The notes: a model not told the origin generated them from the sequence alone. A stretch of DNA of 64,000 nt from Citrobacter amalonaticus (GCF_002918555.1 NZ_PQMB01000001.1:558087-622086), one strand, 5' to 3'. Shown: positions 1 to 12,157, counted from the first letter of the stretch. A program made the numbers and translations.

Positions 1-283
1 CCAGCACCCGGCTGCGCGCCGGGAAGTCGGCGGGCAGAAGCGGCGACCGGGGAAAATGACAATCCAGCCAGTCAGTTATCGCCAGAGACTGCCCGAGCGA
101 CTCCCCGTCGTCGGTGACCAGCGTCGGCACCAGCCCGACCGGGTTCATCCGCCGATAGGTCAGCTCGTTTTGCTGACCGATGCGAATATTGACGCCCACC
201 GTCTGGTAACCGATACCTTTTAGTGCCAGTGCGATACGCACCCGGTACGATGCTGAGCTATTAAAAAAACTGTACAGCTTCAT
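1..283 (-). CDS. mhbI: Glutathione-dependent maleylpyruvate isomerase, partial (C-terminus beyond left edge)
   Basis: Zeta-class glutathione S-transferase fold enzyme, expected to isomerise maleylpyruvate to fumarylpyruvate in gentisate breakdown. About 94 N-terminal residues are present: an MKLYSFFNSSASYRVRIAL-type start with the glutathione-binding SSxSYR segment, then MNPVGLVPTL, which is the cis-proline loop of the thioredoxin-like domain. The all-helical C-terminal domain is off the window. Two ATGs stand in tandem (286 and 283); the GAGG just after the mhbH stop sits at a better distance for the second, so 283 is used. It is the fourth gene of a minus-strand operon after mhbT, mhbD and mhbH. 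Maleylacetoacetate isomerase is the alternative by fold; the gentisate context favours maleylpyruvate. Confidence 0.85.
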   Translation of the reverse strand, partial: MKLYSFFNSSASYRVRIALALKGIGYQTVGVNIRIGQQNELTYRRMNPVGLVPTLVTDDGESLGQSLAITDWLDCHFPRSPLLPADFPARSRVL

Positions 284-291
284 CATCCACC

Positions 292-993
292 TCAGACAAT
301 CTTCACAGCGATGGGGGTTAAACCGTCCACATTTCCGGTGATCACATCACCTTTCACCACTGCGCCCACGCCCTCTGGCGTACCGGTGAAAATCAGATCG
401 CCCGGTTGCAGTTCGAAAAAACCGGACAGATAGCTGATAGTTTCATTGACTGACCAGATGAGATGACGGATATCGCTGCGCTGGTGGTCGACGCCGTTTA
501 CCTGTAACCAGACAGGGGCATGGTTCACATCCAGGGTTTCGCTGACTTTATGCAGTGGCGCAATCGGTGCGGAGATATCGAACGCCTTGCCAATCTCCCA
601 CGGACGCCCCATCTGGCGCATCTCCATTTGCCGATCGCGACGGGTCATATCCAGACCGGTGGCATAGCCCCAGATATACTCGTGGGCTTTTTCGGGCGGA
701 ATATCGCTGCCCTTTTTCCCGATCGCCACCACCAGTTCAATCTCATAGTGATAGTTGTCGGTCTGCGACGGGTATGGCAGCTCCAGCGTCTGCCCCGCCG
801 CCACCGGCACCACCGCATCGGCAGGCTTACAGAAGAAGAACGGCGGTTCGCGATCCGGATCAAACCCCATTTCACGGGCATGTGCGGCATAGTTACGACC
901 AACGCAGTAAACCCGGCGTACGGGAAATTGTTCATCACCGCCAACCACCGGAACGGTAACAGGCGCTTGTGGCTCGAATACGTATTGCGTCAT
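292..993 (-). CDS. mhbH: Fumarylpyruvate hydrolase (FAH family)
   Basis: Hydrolyses fumarylpyruvate to fumarate and pyruvate, the last step of the gentisate pathway, in the cytoplasm. The 233-residue product is a single fumarylacetoacetate-hydrolase domain. The metal-binding acids are visible as E84 and E86 in YHYEIEL and D115 in GLDMTRRD, and the family ending FTGTPEGVG is present. A GGGAGA ribosome site lies six bases before the ATG. It follows mhbD by 14 bases and precedes mhbI by 8, so the three are co-transcribed. The family also includes 2-hydroxyhepta-diene-dioate isomerases, but the neighbouring gentisate dioxygenase and maleylpyruvate isomerase fix the role. Confidence 0.92.
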   Translation of the reverse strand: MTQYVFEPQAPVTVPVVGGDEQFPVRRVYCVGRNYAAHAREMGFDPDREPPFFFCKPADAVVPVAAGQTLELPYPSQTDNYHYEIELVVAIGKKGSDIPPEKAHEYIWGYATGLDMTRRDRQMEMRQMGRPWEIGKAFDISAPIAPLHKVSETLDVNHAPVWLQVNGVDHQRSDIRHLIWSVNETISYLSGFFELQPGDLIFTGTPEGVGAVVKGDVITGNVDGLTPIAVKIV

Positions 994-1007
994 TTTCTTT
1001 CTCCCAA

Positions 1008-2045
1008 TTAATAACGTGCTTCACGGAACAGCCCCAGGGCTTCCTGAACCGGTCTGTCCGAAAAACTGAATAAGACGGTATCTTCAGTGGTCTGGAACGA
1101 CACGCCATGCCAGGTCGGCGCCACGAAGACATCTTTGGCGGAAAAGTTAAAGGTTTCGTTGCCAACGGTGACCTGCCCGCGCCCTTCCACGACGTGGTAG
1201 ATGGTGCTGTCCGTGGTGCGCGCCATCCGTGAGGAAAAGCCTTTCGGCAACAGTTGCAGGAAGGTGCCCATTGATGGCATCGGATAACCGCCGGTGACCG
1301 GATTGACGTAGCGCATCTTGTAACCGTCCCACTCGTCGGCTTCGCCCATGCGGGTCAGGTCATGCAGCGCTTCCCGGCTGCGATCGTAGCGATAGTTGAA
1401 AATCGGCGATGAGTTACCTTTCTGATGACGCAGCGGCAGCATATTGGCCGCATAGCGCGGTAAATAGTCGCCCTCCTGACGCGTTACCGGCTGCTGATCC
1501 TCCGGATAGTCCTCCGCAAAGCCGCAGCCCAGCAGATTCACCAGCGGCAGATCCAGACCGTCCAGCCACACCACGGGATCGGTGCCTGGGTTGCCGTGAT
1601 CGTGCCAGCGCCACTGCGGCGTCAGAATAAAGTCGCCTTCGTGCATCCAGGTGCGTTCACCATCCACTGCGGTAAACGCCCCTTTCCCTTCGACAATGAA
1701 GCGCAGCGCAGACTGGTTGTGGCGATGGCTCGGTGCCACCTCGCCCGGCATGATCAGCTGCAATCCGGCATACAGCGTCGGGGTGATTGAAGAGTGCCCG
1801 CGGAGCATCGGGTTTTCCAGCACCAGCACGCGGCGAATCGCCTCTTTGGCGCCAATCAGGTCGCCGCTTTCCAGCAGCAGCGGGCGGATCTCCTGATAGT
1901 TCCAGTATGCAGGCGCGCAGTTTGCATTCGGCGTTTGTGGTACCAGCCGGTGCAATGACTCCCACAGCGGGGTCAGGTTCTGCCCGGAAATGTGCTGGTA
2001 ATACTGCTGGCGGCTGTGTTTAACATCCTGATTGAGTTCAGACAT
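1008..2045 (-). CDS. mhbD: Gentisate 1,2-dioxygenase
   Basis: Fe(II) ring-cleavage dioxygenase converting gentisate plus O2 to maleylpyruvate. The product is 345 residues, the usual length for this bicupin family. The first cupin carries PSHRHNQ (H107, H109) and a later histidine pair near WHDH (148-150), the expected iron ligands; a second cupin-like half follows. The ATG at 2045 (MSELNQDV) has an AAGGAG site just upstream. A longer in-frame reading upstream lies inside mhbT and lacks family homology. The start overlaps the mhbT stop by 8 bases, indicating translational coupling. Confidence 0.94.
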   Translation of the reverse strand: MSELNQDVKHSRQQYYQHISGQNLTPLWESLHRLVPQTPNANCAPAYWNYQEIRPLLLESGDLIGAKEAIRRVLVLENPMLRGHSSITPTLYAGLQLIMPGEVAPSHRHNQSALRFIVEGKGAFTAVDGERTWMHEGDFILTPQWRWHDHGNPGTDPVVWLDGLDLPLVNLLGCGFAEDYPEDQQPVTRQEGDYLPRYAANMLPLRHQKGNSSPIFNYRYDRSREALHDLTRMGEADEWDGYKMRYVNPVTGGYPMPSMGTFLQLLPKGFSSRMARTTDSTIYHVVEGRGQVTVGNETFNFSAKDVFVAPTWHGVSFQTTEDTVLFSFSDRPVQEALGLFREARY

Positions 2046-3408
2046 AGTGATTCTCCTTAACGACGCCTGCGAGAGGCAAGGCGTCCGGGACAGAGGCCGA
2101 CTGGCGAACAACAACCGTCAGCAGGGTTAGCATCACCGCGCTGATGGCCGCCGGGACGGCGATAATGAAAAACAGGTTATCGAATGAGAAATTCATCGCC
2201 ATCATCACGCCGCCGGAAAGCGAGCCGACAATCGCGCCACAGCGGCCAATGGCATTGGACCAGCTGACGCCCGTCGCCCGGCTTTGCGTGGGATAGAGCG
2301 TGGCGGTTAAGGCATTCAGGCCCACCTGCGAACCGCTGATACCGATACCAGTGCCAAAGATAGCCAGCGCCATCAGCCACAGGCCGTTTTCGCTCAGGCC
2401 AATCATGACGATACACACCGCGCCCAGCGCATAGCTCACCGCCAGTACCCGGAACGGATTGTATTTATCCATCAGCACCCCCAGCGCCAGCGCACCCAGC
2501 GTGCCACCAATCTGAAAAGCAGCGGTAACCCAGGAGGCATGTTGCAGGTCAATCCCGCGATGGTTAAGCAGCGTTGGCATCCAGCTTGAGAGCAGATAGA
2601 TGATCAGCAGGCTCATGAAGAACACGACCCATAGCATCAGGGTTATGGGCAGCTGTCGTCCGGCGAACAGCTGGCGAATACTGCCTTTGGCAATAGCGGC
2701 GGCTTCATTGAGATAAAAATGGCTATCCTCGTAGCGTTCGCGGGTGATGGCGCTGACCGTTCTGGCAATGACGCTTTGCGGCAGCTGGCGACGAACCTGC
2801 CAGCGTGGGGATTCCGGCAATGCAAACAGCAGAGCGACAAAAAGCATCAGAGGCAACACTCCGCCAACCGCCAGAATGCCGTGCCAGCCAATCACCGGCA
2901 CCAGCTGTGCGCTGACAATGCCGCCCATTGCCGAGCCCAGGGTAAAACCGCAGAACATCAGGGTGACCAGCGCGCCGCGCCGCCGCGCTGGCAGATATTC
3001 CGACGTCATCGTGATGGTGTTTGGCATCGCGCCTCCCAGCCCGAGTCCGGTGAGGAAACGTAAAATGACCAGCGTTTGCAGATCCGGCGAGAAAGCGGAG
3101 AGCAGACTCAGCGCGCCGAACAGCGCCACGCAGAGTTCTATCACCCGTTTGCGACCAAAGCGGTCAGAGAGGGGGCCGCAAAGCAGTGCGCCTGCGGTTA
3201 ATCCCAGTAATCCAGCGCCAAACAGCGGCGCCAGATCGCTGGCGGTCAGCTGCCAGTGAGTGCGAATATCGGGTGCGATGAAACCAATGGCTGCGGTATC
3301 AAAACCGTCAAGCATGACCACCAGAAAGCAGCAGATGATAACGCGCCACTGCGTTTTGCCGACTGGGGCGGCGTCGATCAGTGCTTGTAGATCACGTCGT
3401 TGAATCAT
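2038..3408 (-). CDS. mhbT: MFS aromatic acid transporter (3-hydroxybenzoate/gentisate uptake)
   Basis: Inner-membrane proton symporter of the aromatic acid:H+ branch of the major facilitator superfamily. The 456 residues hold twelve predicted membrane spans. Markers are [10 protein letters not shown] in span 1, which is typical of PcaK/BenK/GenK relatives, and the loop 2-3 MFS signature [13 protein letters not shown]. It is the first gene of the operon mhbT-D-H-I and diverges from the LysR gene mhbR. The substrate is inferred from position: the order transporter, dioxygenase, hydrolase, isomerase matches the Klebsiella mhbTDHIM operon. Whether it prefers 3-hydroxybenzoate or gentisate cannot be read from sequence. 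Confidence 0.88.
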   Translation of the reverse strand: MIQRRDLQALIDAAPVGKTQWRVIICCFLVVMLDGFDTAAIGFIAPDIRTHWQLTASDLAPLFGAGLLGLTAGALLCGPLSDRFGRKRVIELCVALFGALSLLSAFSPDLQTLVILRFLTGLGLGGAMPNTITMTSEYLPARRRGALVTLMFCGFTLGSAMGGIVSAQLVPVIGWHGILAVGGVLPLMLFVALLFALPESPRWQVRRQLPQSVIARTVSAITRERYEDSHFYLNEAAAIAKGSIRQLFAGRQLPITLMLWVVFFMSLLIIYLLSSWMPTLLNHRGIDLQHASWVTAAFQIGGTLGALALGVLMDKYNPFRVLAVSYALGAVCIVMIGLSENGLWLMALAIFGTGIGISGSQVGLNALTATLYPTQSRATGVSWSNAIGRCGAIVGSLSGGVMMAMNFSFDNLFFIIAVPAAISAVMLTLLTVVVRQSASVPDALPLAGVVKENHYV

Positions 3409-3467
3409 AGTGAATGCCTCGGTGCAGGGAGAGTAGATGTCTCTATTGTTTTAGGTATGTTACGACT

Positions 3468-3494
3468 TTGTATGTTCGTCGATAAAATGTACAA
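3468..3494. promoter_or_regulatory. Candidate LysR-type operator between mhbR and mhbT
   Basis: An imperfect dyad TTGTA-N17-TACAA lies in the 126-bp gap between the two divergent genes, where a LysR regulator would bind to control both its own gene and the catabolic operon. Only five bases per arm are exact, so this is a candidate. Confidence 0.4.
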
Positions 3495-3534
3495 TGGCTT
3501 TTCATGCAGAGACATAACCTGGGGGTTATTGCAA

Positions 3535-4443
3535 ATGGCAAACTGGGCGCAGAAACTGAAACTGCATCACCTGCAAATGCTGGTCGCACTGGGCGAACAG
3601 GGGAATCTGACCCACGTTGCCCGGATGATGAACATCACCCAGCCCGCCCTGTCAAAATGGTTATCACAGCTCGAAGATGAGATTGGGATCACGCTCTTTG
3701 AGCGGCACAGTAAAGGGCTGCGCCCCTCTGAGGGCGGCAAACTGTTACTTCAGCACGCCCAGCGTTTGATCAATGATATGGAACGTTCGCAGTATGAAAT
3801 TGCCCGTTTCAAGCAAGGCGGGCTGGTGGGAAGCCTGAAGATTGGCTGCTCACCCGTGGCGACCGACTGCGTTTCCCAGGCCATTCTGCATTTGCTCGAT
3901 GAAATGCCGACTCTGCATCTGAATATCGAAGAGAAAGTGATGAACCCGCTGCTGCACGATTTACTCGCAGGCTCTGTGGATGTGGTGGTGGGTCGCGTCG
4001 GTGGCCGGGCGCTACAGCTGCCGCTCAGCTATCAGGTGCTCTACACCGAACCGGTCTGCTTCGTCGCCCGTCCTGACCATCCCCTGGCGCAATATCCACT
4101 CCTCACCTGGAACGATCTCGCCGACTGGCGCTGGATTGTCTGGCCGACCGGAACGCCTATCCGTATCAGTATTGATAACGCGCTGGTCGATAATGGCGTC
4201 ATGCTGCCGGAAAATACCATCGAATCGGCATCAATGAACGTCAGCACTAACCTGCTGCAAAGCAGCGATATGATCTCTATTCTTTCTCTACGGCTGGCAC
4301 TGCGTTATGCCAGCCAGGGGCAACTGGTGATCCTGAATCTGCCAAAAATAGAGCAAAAAGGTAGCGTCGGCGTTTTCTGGCGAAATAATGAAACCCCGTC
4401 TGCCGCCCTGAACCGCTTTTTGCACTATCTGGCACGCGTTTAG
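3535..4443 (+). CDS. mhbR: LysR-family regulator of the gentisate operon
   Basis: Transcriptional regulator of 302 residues: an N-terminal winged helix (about 8-66, including NLTHVARMMNITQPALSKWLSQLE) followed by a periplasmic-binding-fold effector domain. The ATG at 3535 (MANWAQKL) is chosen because it starts the canonical HTH at the normal distance; an in-frame ATG 135 bases upstream would add residues that overlap the mhbT start. Divergent orientation and a short shared promoter suggest it activates mhbTDHIM in response to 3-hydroxybenzoate or gentisate. The effector is inferred from context. Confidence 0.85.
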   Translation: MANWAQKLKLHHLQMLVALGEQGNLTHVARMMNITQPALSKWLSQLEDEIGITLFERHSKGLRPSEGGKLLLQHAQRLINDMERSQYEIARFKQGGLVGSLKIGCSPVATDCVSQAILHLLDEMPTLHLNIEEKVMNPLLHDLLAGSVDVVVGRVGGRALQLPLSYQVLYTEPVCFVARPDHPLAQYPLLTWNDLADWRWIVWPTGTPIRISIDNALVDNGVMLPENTIESASMNVSTNLLQSSDMISILSLRLALRYASQGQLVILNLPKIEQKGSVGVFWRNNETPSAALNRFLHYLARV

Positions 4444-4521
4444 CACTACCGATTTTGCACATTGCCTGATGTTCCCGTTGTCTATTTCCACTATGCTCAG
4501 AATTCATGATGTGATCGGTAG

Positions 4522-5669
<1,148 letters not shown>

Positions 5670-5699
5670 GTACCGGGCTTCTCAGGCTATTTTGCTTGC

Positions 5700-5780
5700 C
5701 ATTTTGAACCTGGACAGTGCTCGCCATCCTCACGTACTGCATGTACGCTGCGGTGGCTCCGCGCTGTCCGTGCTGAAATG
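5700..5780. repeat. Long imperfect palindrome after yohK
   Basis: An interrupted inverted repeat about 80 bases long. The apex is CGTAC-TGCAT-GTACG (5733-5747). The inner flanks GGACAG (5712-5717) and CTGTCC (5764-5769) pair, as do the outer CATTT/AAATG ends. No T-run follows, so it is not a simple intrinsic terminator. A second small hairpin, CCAGTG/CACTGG, follows at 5788-5804. It could be a dispersed intergenic element or a transcript-end stabiliser for yohJK. Confidence 0.6.
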
Positions 5781-5820
5781 ACCTCCGCCAGTGACGCCCA
5801 CTGGAACCGGATGCCAAAAT

Positions 5821-5836
5821 TTGCGATTTGTCGCAC
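5821..5836. promoter_or_regulatory. Upstream CRP site of cdd (weaker)
   Basis: TTGCGA-N6-GCAC resembles a degenerate CRP half-site pair and lies about 51 bp upstream of the better CRP site. In E. coli, cdd has two CRP sites that flank CytR binding; the same layout is seen here. Confidence 0.55.
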
Positions 5837-5871
5837 ATTTTTCGACAACGTTTCATAAGTTGCACAATTGA

Positions 5872-5887
5872 TGAGATGTAGATCACA
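5872..5887. promoter_or_regulatory. Promoter-proximal CRP site of cdd
   Basis: TGAGATGTAGATCACA matches TGTGA-N6-TCACA in nine of ten positions. It sits in a block closely conserved with the E. coli cdd promoter, which CRP activates and CytR represses. Confidence 0.8.
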
Positions 5888-5946
5888 TATAAAGCCGTAT
5901 CAGGCCCGTAAACTACGTTTCCATTACATTGTTATGAGGCAACGCC

Positions 5947-7676
<1,730 letters not shown>

Positions 7677-7693
7677 GCGACAGGGGTCAGATC

Positions 7694-7720
7694 TGCAACC
7701 TGAAGTATGACGAGTCTATA
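7694..7720. repeat. Fragment of an enterobacterial intergenic repeat
   Basis: TGCAACCTGAAGTATGACGAG resembles the end of a repeat that recurs in reverse orientation at the left of the mgl-leader element (near 11752-11775, TCATACTTCAACTTACAGG). Only about 25 bases match. Confidence 0.35.
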
Positions 7721-7749
7721 CGAACGCCTTTGATGACAGGATATTAAGA

Positions 7750-7989
7750 ATGAATGACAAAACAATTTTTATTGCAATCGGCGTACTGATGATCGTTGCC
7801 TGGACCTTCCGCGAAGGAATGAAAGCCTTGCGCTCCGGCACAGTGGAGAAAACGGTTAAGGGAGCCAAAGAACCACTCATCATCTCCCGGACGACACAAG
7901 CAAACCTTTACTGGAGCTATGTCATCACCTGGTTTGGTGTCTCAGTTGGCACGCTGCTCGCCGGTATCTGGCTCGTGTTTATTAAATAA
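7750..7989 (+). CDS. yeiS: YeiS-like small membrane protein (DUF2542)
   Basis: 79-residue inner-membrane protein with two spans (about 5-20 and 55-77) separated by a basic loop. It has the same length, topology and position (directly after sanA) as E. coli YeiS, with the shared FREgmKalRsG region. The identity is by synteny and modest similarity. Function unknown. In E. coli preTA follows; here the gene runs straight into a bidirectional terminator and mglC. Confidence 0.75.
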   Translation: MNDKTIFIAIGVLMIVAWTFREGMKALRSGTVEKTVKGAKEPLIISRTTQANLYWSYVITWFGVSVGTLLAGIWLVFIK

Positions 7990-8023
7990 AAAACCGGCAC
8001 AGACTATCCCGTACCGGTTTTTT
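7988..8023. terminator. Bidirectional terminator between yeiS and mglC
   Basis: AAAAAACCGG and CCGGTTTTTT arms flank a 16-base loop, giving an A-tract on one side and a T-tract on the other. It serves the convergent genes yeiS and mglC. Confidence 0.85.
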
Positions 8024-8034
8024 GTCATGATGAA

Positions 8035-9045
8035 TTACTTCTTACGCGCGTACTTCAGGGAGTCCAGCGCCACGGCAAAGATAATAATGCCGCCCTTAAT
8101 AATGTACTGCCAGTAAGGGTTCACGCCAATATAGGTCAGCCCGTAGTTGATGACGGTGAAGATAATCACACCGGTCACCACGCCAAAGACCGTTCCGACG
8201 CCCCCGCTGAACGACACACCGCCCACCACGCACGCCGCAATCGCATCCAGCTCATACATAAAGCCGAGGTTGTTGGTGGCCGAGCCGATACGTCCGGCCT
8301 CCAGCAGCCCGCCGAAGGCATAGAACACGCCGGACAGCGCATAAATCACCAGCAGGTTTAATGCGACGTTAACACCCGAGACTTTCGCCGCCTCCGGGTT
8401 GCCGCCGATAGCGAAAATGTTTTTACCAAAGCGGGTTTTATTCCACAACACCCAGACAAACGCCACGGCAATCAGCGCATAGAAGGTGATATAGGAGAGA
8501 CGGAAACTGCCTAACGCAATAAAGCCCTGGGCAAAGGTCGAAAATCCGCTGTCAAAACCAGAAATAGGCGAAGCGCCGACAAAATCGTAATACAGCGAGT
8601 TGATCCCATAAACGATAATCATCGTGCCGAGCGTGGTGATAAAGGGAGTGACGTTCAGATAAGCAATGATGATGCCGTTAACCAGACCGATAATGGCGCC
8701 AATAACGCAGACAATCAGGATAACCACGAAAATCGGCATCGTCGCCATTTCCGGAAACACCTTATTGGCGTTTTCCATCGATTGCAGCAGCGTCGCGGCC
8801 ACCACCGCCGCCAGCCCCACCTGACGCCCGGCGGACAGGTCGGTCCCCTGGGTGACGATAAGCCCGGCGACCCCCAATGCGATAATAATACGCACCGATG
8901 ACTGGGTCAGAATATTACTCAAGTTGAGCAGACTTAAGAACGTAGGGTCCTGGAAAATAATAATCGCCAGCAAGACTAAAAGAACGACGTAAATACCGCC
9001 CTCTTTCAGATAAGTCAGAAAACTTTTCTTATTTAACGCACTCAT
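8035..9045 (-). CDS. mglC: Galactose/methyl-galactoside ABC transporter permease
   Basis: Membrane subunit of the high-affinity galactose importer MglBAC. The 336 residues are nearly identical to E. coli MglC, with about ten spans and the sugar-permease signature around GxxxGxxNGxxIAYLNVTPFITTLG. It is the last gene of the minus-strand mglBAC operon, 15 bases after mglA. Confidence 0.97.
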   Translation of the reverse strand: MSALNKKSFLTYLKEGGIYVVLLVLLAIIIFQDPTFLSLLNLSNILTQSSVRIIIALGVAGLIVTQGTDLSAGRQVGLAAVVAATLLQSMENANKVFPEMATMPIFVVILIVCVIGAIIGLVNGIIIAYLNVTPFITTLGTMIIVYGINSLYYDFVGASPISGFDSGFSTFAQGFIALGSFRLSYITFYALIAVAFVWVLWNKTRFGKNIFAIGGNPEAAKVSGVNVALNLLVIYALSGVFYAFGGLLEAGRIGSATNNLGFMYELDAIAACVVGGVSFSGGVGTVFGVVTGVIIFTVINYGLTYIGVNPYWQYIIKGGIIIFAVALDSLKYARKK

Positions 9046-9060
9046 GAGGAGCCCCTGATC

Positions 9061-10581
9061 TTAAAGGTGCAAAGACGCAAGACGCAGAATTTCGTTTTGC
9101 GTCGTTGTTTTGGTATCAACAATTCCGGCAACAAGACCGTTGCTCATGACCAGAATACGGTCTGTAATCCCTAACAATTCCGGCATTTCCGAAGAGATGA
9201 TAATAATTCCCTTCCCTTTCTTCGCCAGCTCCGCGATCAACTGATAAATTTCAAATTTCGCGCCGACATCAATTCCGCGCGTGGGTTCATCGAGCATGAG
9301 GATTTCCGGCTGGGTTAACAGCCAGCGACCAATAATCACCTTCTGCTGGTTGCCGCCGGATAGCGAGCCAATTTGCGTCCGATGGCCCGGCGTTTTTACC
9401 CGCATAGAATCAATGACCCATTGGGTGTCACTCTTCATGCGAGAATTATCCAGCAGACCCACTTTATTTTTGTAGTTGTGGATATTAGAAATTAAGGAGT
9501 TAAAACCAATATCCAGATACGCATAAATCCCCGTTGAACGACGCTCCTCCGTCACCAGTGCGAAGCCGTGGTTAATGGCTTCATTCGCATTATGGTTATT
9601 AATCTTTTTGCCGTGCAGCGTAATGGTGCCCGATGATTTCTCACGAATACCAAACAATGTTTCCACGATATCGGTGCGTTTTGCGCCAACCAGACCCGCA
9701 ATACCGAGAATCTCACCCTTATGCAGATCAAATGAGATATCGCGAATCGACGGCTGACGTAGCGATGTCAGGTTACGCACTTCAAGAATCACCTCACCGG
9801 GCTTATTTTCCTTATCCGGGAAGCGCTGGTTCAGCGAGCGGCCAACCATCATGGCGATGATCTTATCCATATCCAGCCCTTCCAGCGGCTGCGTGGCAAT
9901 CCACTGACCGTCGCGCAACACCGTGACTTCATCGCACAGCTGAAAAATCTCTTCCATTTTATGCGAGATATAGACAATCCCACAGCCACGCTCTTTCAGC
10001 TTACGAATAATAGTGAAAAGATGATTAACCTCTTTCTCCGTTAATGACGAAGTCGGTTCATCCATAATCACAATTTTAGCGTTATAAGAAAATGCTTTGG
10101 CAATTTCAATCATCTGCATTTGCGAGACGGATAAAGTCCCAACGCGCGCACGCGGATCGATATCAATATCCAGCTCGTCAAATATCGCCCTGGTATCACG
10201 ATACATTTTATCCTGATCGACAAACATTCCTTTGGTGGGATAACGTCCCAGCCACATGTTATCCATCACGGATCGTTGTAATACCAGGTTTAATTCCTGG
10301 TGAACCATCGAAATCCCATTCTCCAGCGCTTCTTTAGCAGAATGAAAGTCGATCTCTTTGCCCTGAAATAAAATACTGCCGGAATCTTTTTGATAAATGC
10401 CGAAAAGACATTTCAATAATGTCGACTTACCCGCGCCATTCTCTCCCATTAAGGCATGAATTGAGTGCGGACGGACCTTTAAATTGACATTATCAAGTGC
10501 CTTAACGCCAGGAAAGGACTTGTTGATGCCGCTCATTTCCAACAAATATTCGCCTGACGACTGACCTTGAGTGCTGACCAT
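9061..10581 (-). CDS. mglA: Galactose/methyl-galactoside ABC transporter ATPase
   Basis: Cytoplasmic ATPase of the galactose importer, with two fused nucleotide-binding domains typical of sugar CUT2 systems. The N-terminal domain has a full Walker A (GENGAGKST, 46-54), a signature-like LSVSQMQ and Walker [10 protein letters not shown]. The C-terminal domain has a degenerate Walker A (GLVGAKRTD) but intact LSGGNQQ and LMLDEPTRG, the normal asymmetry of MglA/RbsA. The ATG at 10581 (MVSTQGQ) gives the 506-residue E. coli length; an upstream in-frame start would add 23 residues. Confidence 0.97.
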   Translation of the reverse strand: MVSTQGQSSGEYLLEMSGINKSFPGVKALDNVNLKVRPHSIHALMGENGAGKSTLLKCLFGIYQKDSGSILFQGKEIDFHSAKEALENGISMVHQELNLVLQRSVMDNMWLGRYPTKGMFVDQDKMYRDTRAIFDELDIDIDPRARVGTLSVSQMQMIEIAKAFSYNAKIVIMDEPTSSLTEKEVNHLFTIIRKLKERGCGIVYISHKMEEIFQLCDEVTVLRDGQWIATQPLEGLDMDKIIAMMVGRSLNQRFPDKENKPGEVILEVRNLTSLRQPSIRDISFDLHKGEILGIAGLVGAKRTDIVETLFGIREKSSGTITLHGKKINNHNANEAINHGFALVTEERRSTGIYAYLDIGFNSLISNIHNYKNKVGLLDNSRMKSDTQWVIDSMRVKTPGHRTQIGSLSGGNQQKVIIGRWLLTQPEILMLDEPTRGIDVGAKFEIYQLIAELAKKGKGIIIISSEMPELLGITDRILVMSNGLVAGIVDTKTTTQNEILRLASLHL

Positions 10582-10615
10582 AATGATACTTGGCCTCTTT
10601 AGTATTGCTGATAAT

Positions 10616-10639
10616 CCACAGGCCAAATCAGGCTTGTGG
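10616..10639. other. mglB-mglA intercistronic stem-loop 1
   Basis: CCACAGGCC/GGCTTGTGG, eight of nine pairs with a 6-base loop, in the 114-bp mglB-mglA gap. Such structures protect the upstream message and lower downstream expression, which fits high MglB and low MglA levels. Confidence 0.6.
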
Positions 10640-10662
10640 ATCGCAGCCATTTCACGGTTTAA

Positions 10663-10683
10663 GGGCGCAACAGAATTGCGCCC
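10663..10683. other. mglB-mglA intercistronic stem-loop 2
   Basis: Perfect GGGCGCAA-CAGAA-TTGCGCCC hairpin 12 bases after the mglB stop. No T-tract, so an attenuator or mRNA-stabilising element rather than a full terminator. Confidence 0.7.
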
Positions 10684-10695
10684 GCAGACACAGAC

Positions 10696-11694
10696 TTATT
10701 TATTGGTGAATTCAGCCAGGTTGTCTTTATCCACACCAACATACGGAACGCGAACAATCTTGTTCTCGATTTTCCACTGAGTGCCATCCGCCGCACCCTT
10801 GCCTTCCGCCAGGTTTTTCGCCAGATCGAAAGTGGCTTTCGCCTGGTTGTTAGCATCGTTAAGCACGGTACCCGCCATCGCCCCCGATTTCACCAGCGCC
10901 AGCGCTTCAGGTAGCGCATCCACGCCAAACACCGGAACGCTGCTCTTATTGTGGGCTTTCAGCGCCTCTACCGCCCCCATTGCCATCGCATCGTTATTGG
11001 AGATAACCACTTCAATTTTGTTCGCATTTGGACCGGAGAGCCACGCGTCCATCTTGTCTTTCGCCTGAGCGGTATCCCACATTGCGGTATCTAACTGGAG
11101 TTGCTGAGTTTTAATGCCTTTATCATTCAGCTCTTTGATAACGTAAGTGGTACGGGCTTCGGCATCCGGATGGCCCGGTTCACCTTTGAGCAGCACATAC
11201 TGAATCTGACCATCTTTATTCAGATCCCAGCCCGCATTCGCCGCCCAGTGTTTAGCAATCAGATCGCCCTGGATAATGCCGGACTCTTTTGAATCCGTAC
11301 CGACGTAGTAAGCCTTGTCATAGCTGTCCAGCGCTTTGCGGGAAGGTTCTTTGTTAAAGAACACGATCGGCACATTCTGACCACGCGCTTTCTCTATTAC
11401 CGTCCCTGCCGCAGCCGGGTCAACCAGGTTAATGGCCAGCGCTTTCACGCCTTTTGCCAGCAGAACGTCAATCTGGTCGTTCTGTTTGGACTGATCGTTT
11501 TGTGAGTCATTCATCAACAGCTGAACGTCTGGTGCTGTCTTGCCGTCTTTTTCAATCGCCTTACGCACCACGGACATAAAGTTATCGTCATACTTGTAGA
11601 TTGTTACACCAATACGGGTATCAGCAGCGTGCGCGGTCGCGCCGAATAACATGCTTGCCATCACAGCTGAAAGGGTCAACACCTTCTTATTCAT
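10696..11694 (-). CDS. mglB: D-galactose/D-glucose-binding periplasmic protein
   Basis: Periplasmic receptor that delivers galactose or glucose to MglAC and also signals to the Trg chemoreceptor. The product is 332 residues with a Sec signal peptide cut after AHA (residue 23). The calcium-binding loop DLNKDGQIQ (157-165) and sugar-contact segments YKYDDNF and NNDAMAMG are intact. It is the first gene of mglBAC. Its leader is long and contains an intergenic repeat; the promoter lies about 410 bases upstream, next to galS. Confidence 0.97.
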   Translation of the reverse strand: MNKKVLTLSAVMASMLFGATAHAADTRIGVTIYKYDDNFMSVVRKAIEKDGKTAPDVQLLMNDSQNDQSKQNDQIDVLLAKGVKALAINLVDPAAAGTVIEKARGQNVPIVFFNKEPSRKALDSYDKAYYVGTDSKESGIIQGDLIAKHWAANAGWDLNKDGQIQYVLLKGEPGHPDAEARTTYVIKELNDKGIKTQQLQLDTAMWDTAQAKDKMDAWLSGPNANKIEVVISNNDAMAMGAVEALKAHNKSSVPVFGVDALPEALALVKSGAMAGTVLNDANNQAKATFDLAKNLAEGKGAADGTQWKIENKIVRVPYVGVDKDNLAEFTNK

Positions 11695-11751
11695 GGTATC
11701 TCCGGTTTTATTATGCAGGGTAGTGCTTGAGATAAACGCCCGGCGGGTTGC

Positions 11752-11936
11752 TCGTCATACTTCAACTTACAGGTGCGTTGACTGCGCTCGCTCACCGAAG
11801 ACTGGCTCTGGCGGTGTAAATTCGTGCCAGACGAATTTGTCACTCCATTACCGCGTGATTCGGCCTCACCCCTTCAGGGTCAGCGCAGACGCTGTTCAAA
11901 ACGTCATAGCGTTTTGTCCTGTAATTCGAATTATGG
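11752..11936. repeat. Dispersed intergenic repeat, copy in the mglB leader
   Basis: Its right part (about 11829-11936) aligns with 23221-23322 upstream of nfo: both share GACGAATTTGTC, CCGCGT, GGCCT, CAGCGCAG, GTTCAAAACG and GCGTTTTGTCCTG in order. The left part (about 11752-11808) reads like the end of another common enterobacterial repeat, TCATACTTCAACTTACAGGTGCGTTG. It lies inside the transcribed leader of mglBAC and encodes no plausible protein. Confidence 0.7.
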
Positions 11937-12112
11937 AAAGCACGCAACGTTAAATAGATGTTACTTCTCGCCAAAGCTCACTTTAAAAAATCGGTCTTCC
12001 GTGGTTGGGTAACGCTCCAGAATCGGGCTTAAATTATCGTTTAATGCGCGTAAACCTCGGTAAAAGTGATTATTCACTGTTACATAGTAGTTACAGCGCC
12101 GCAAACGCTGCC

Positions 12113-12118
12113 ATCATA
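12113..12118 (-). promoter_or_regulatory. -10 element of the mglBAC promoter
   Basis: TATGAT on the minus strand. The implied start near 12106 puts the CRP site centre at about -41.5, the class II activation distance. No good -35 is seen, as expected for a CRP-dependent promoter. Confidence 0.7.
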
Positions 12119-12139
12119 GCGACGACAATGTTAATAAAC

Positions 12140-12155
12140 TGTGAATTTACTCACA
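12140..12155. promoter_or_regulatory. CRP site of mglBAC
   Basis: TGTGAATTTACTCACA has both consensus half sites exact. Distance to the -10 fits class II activation. Confidence 0.9.
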
Positions 12156-12157
12156 GA

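Noticed and set aside
520-1011. 163-residue plus-strand reading frame antisense to mhbH
   Set aside because: Histidine/arginine-rich composition with no motifs and full overlap with a clear FAH-family gene; a shadow.
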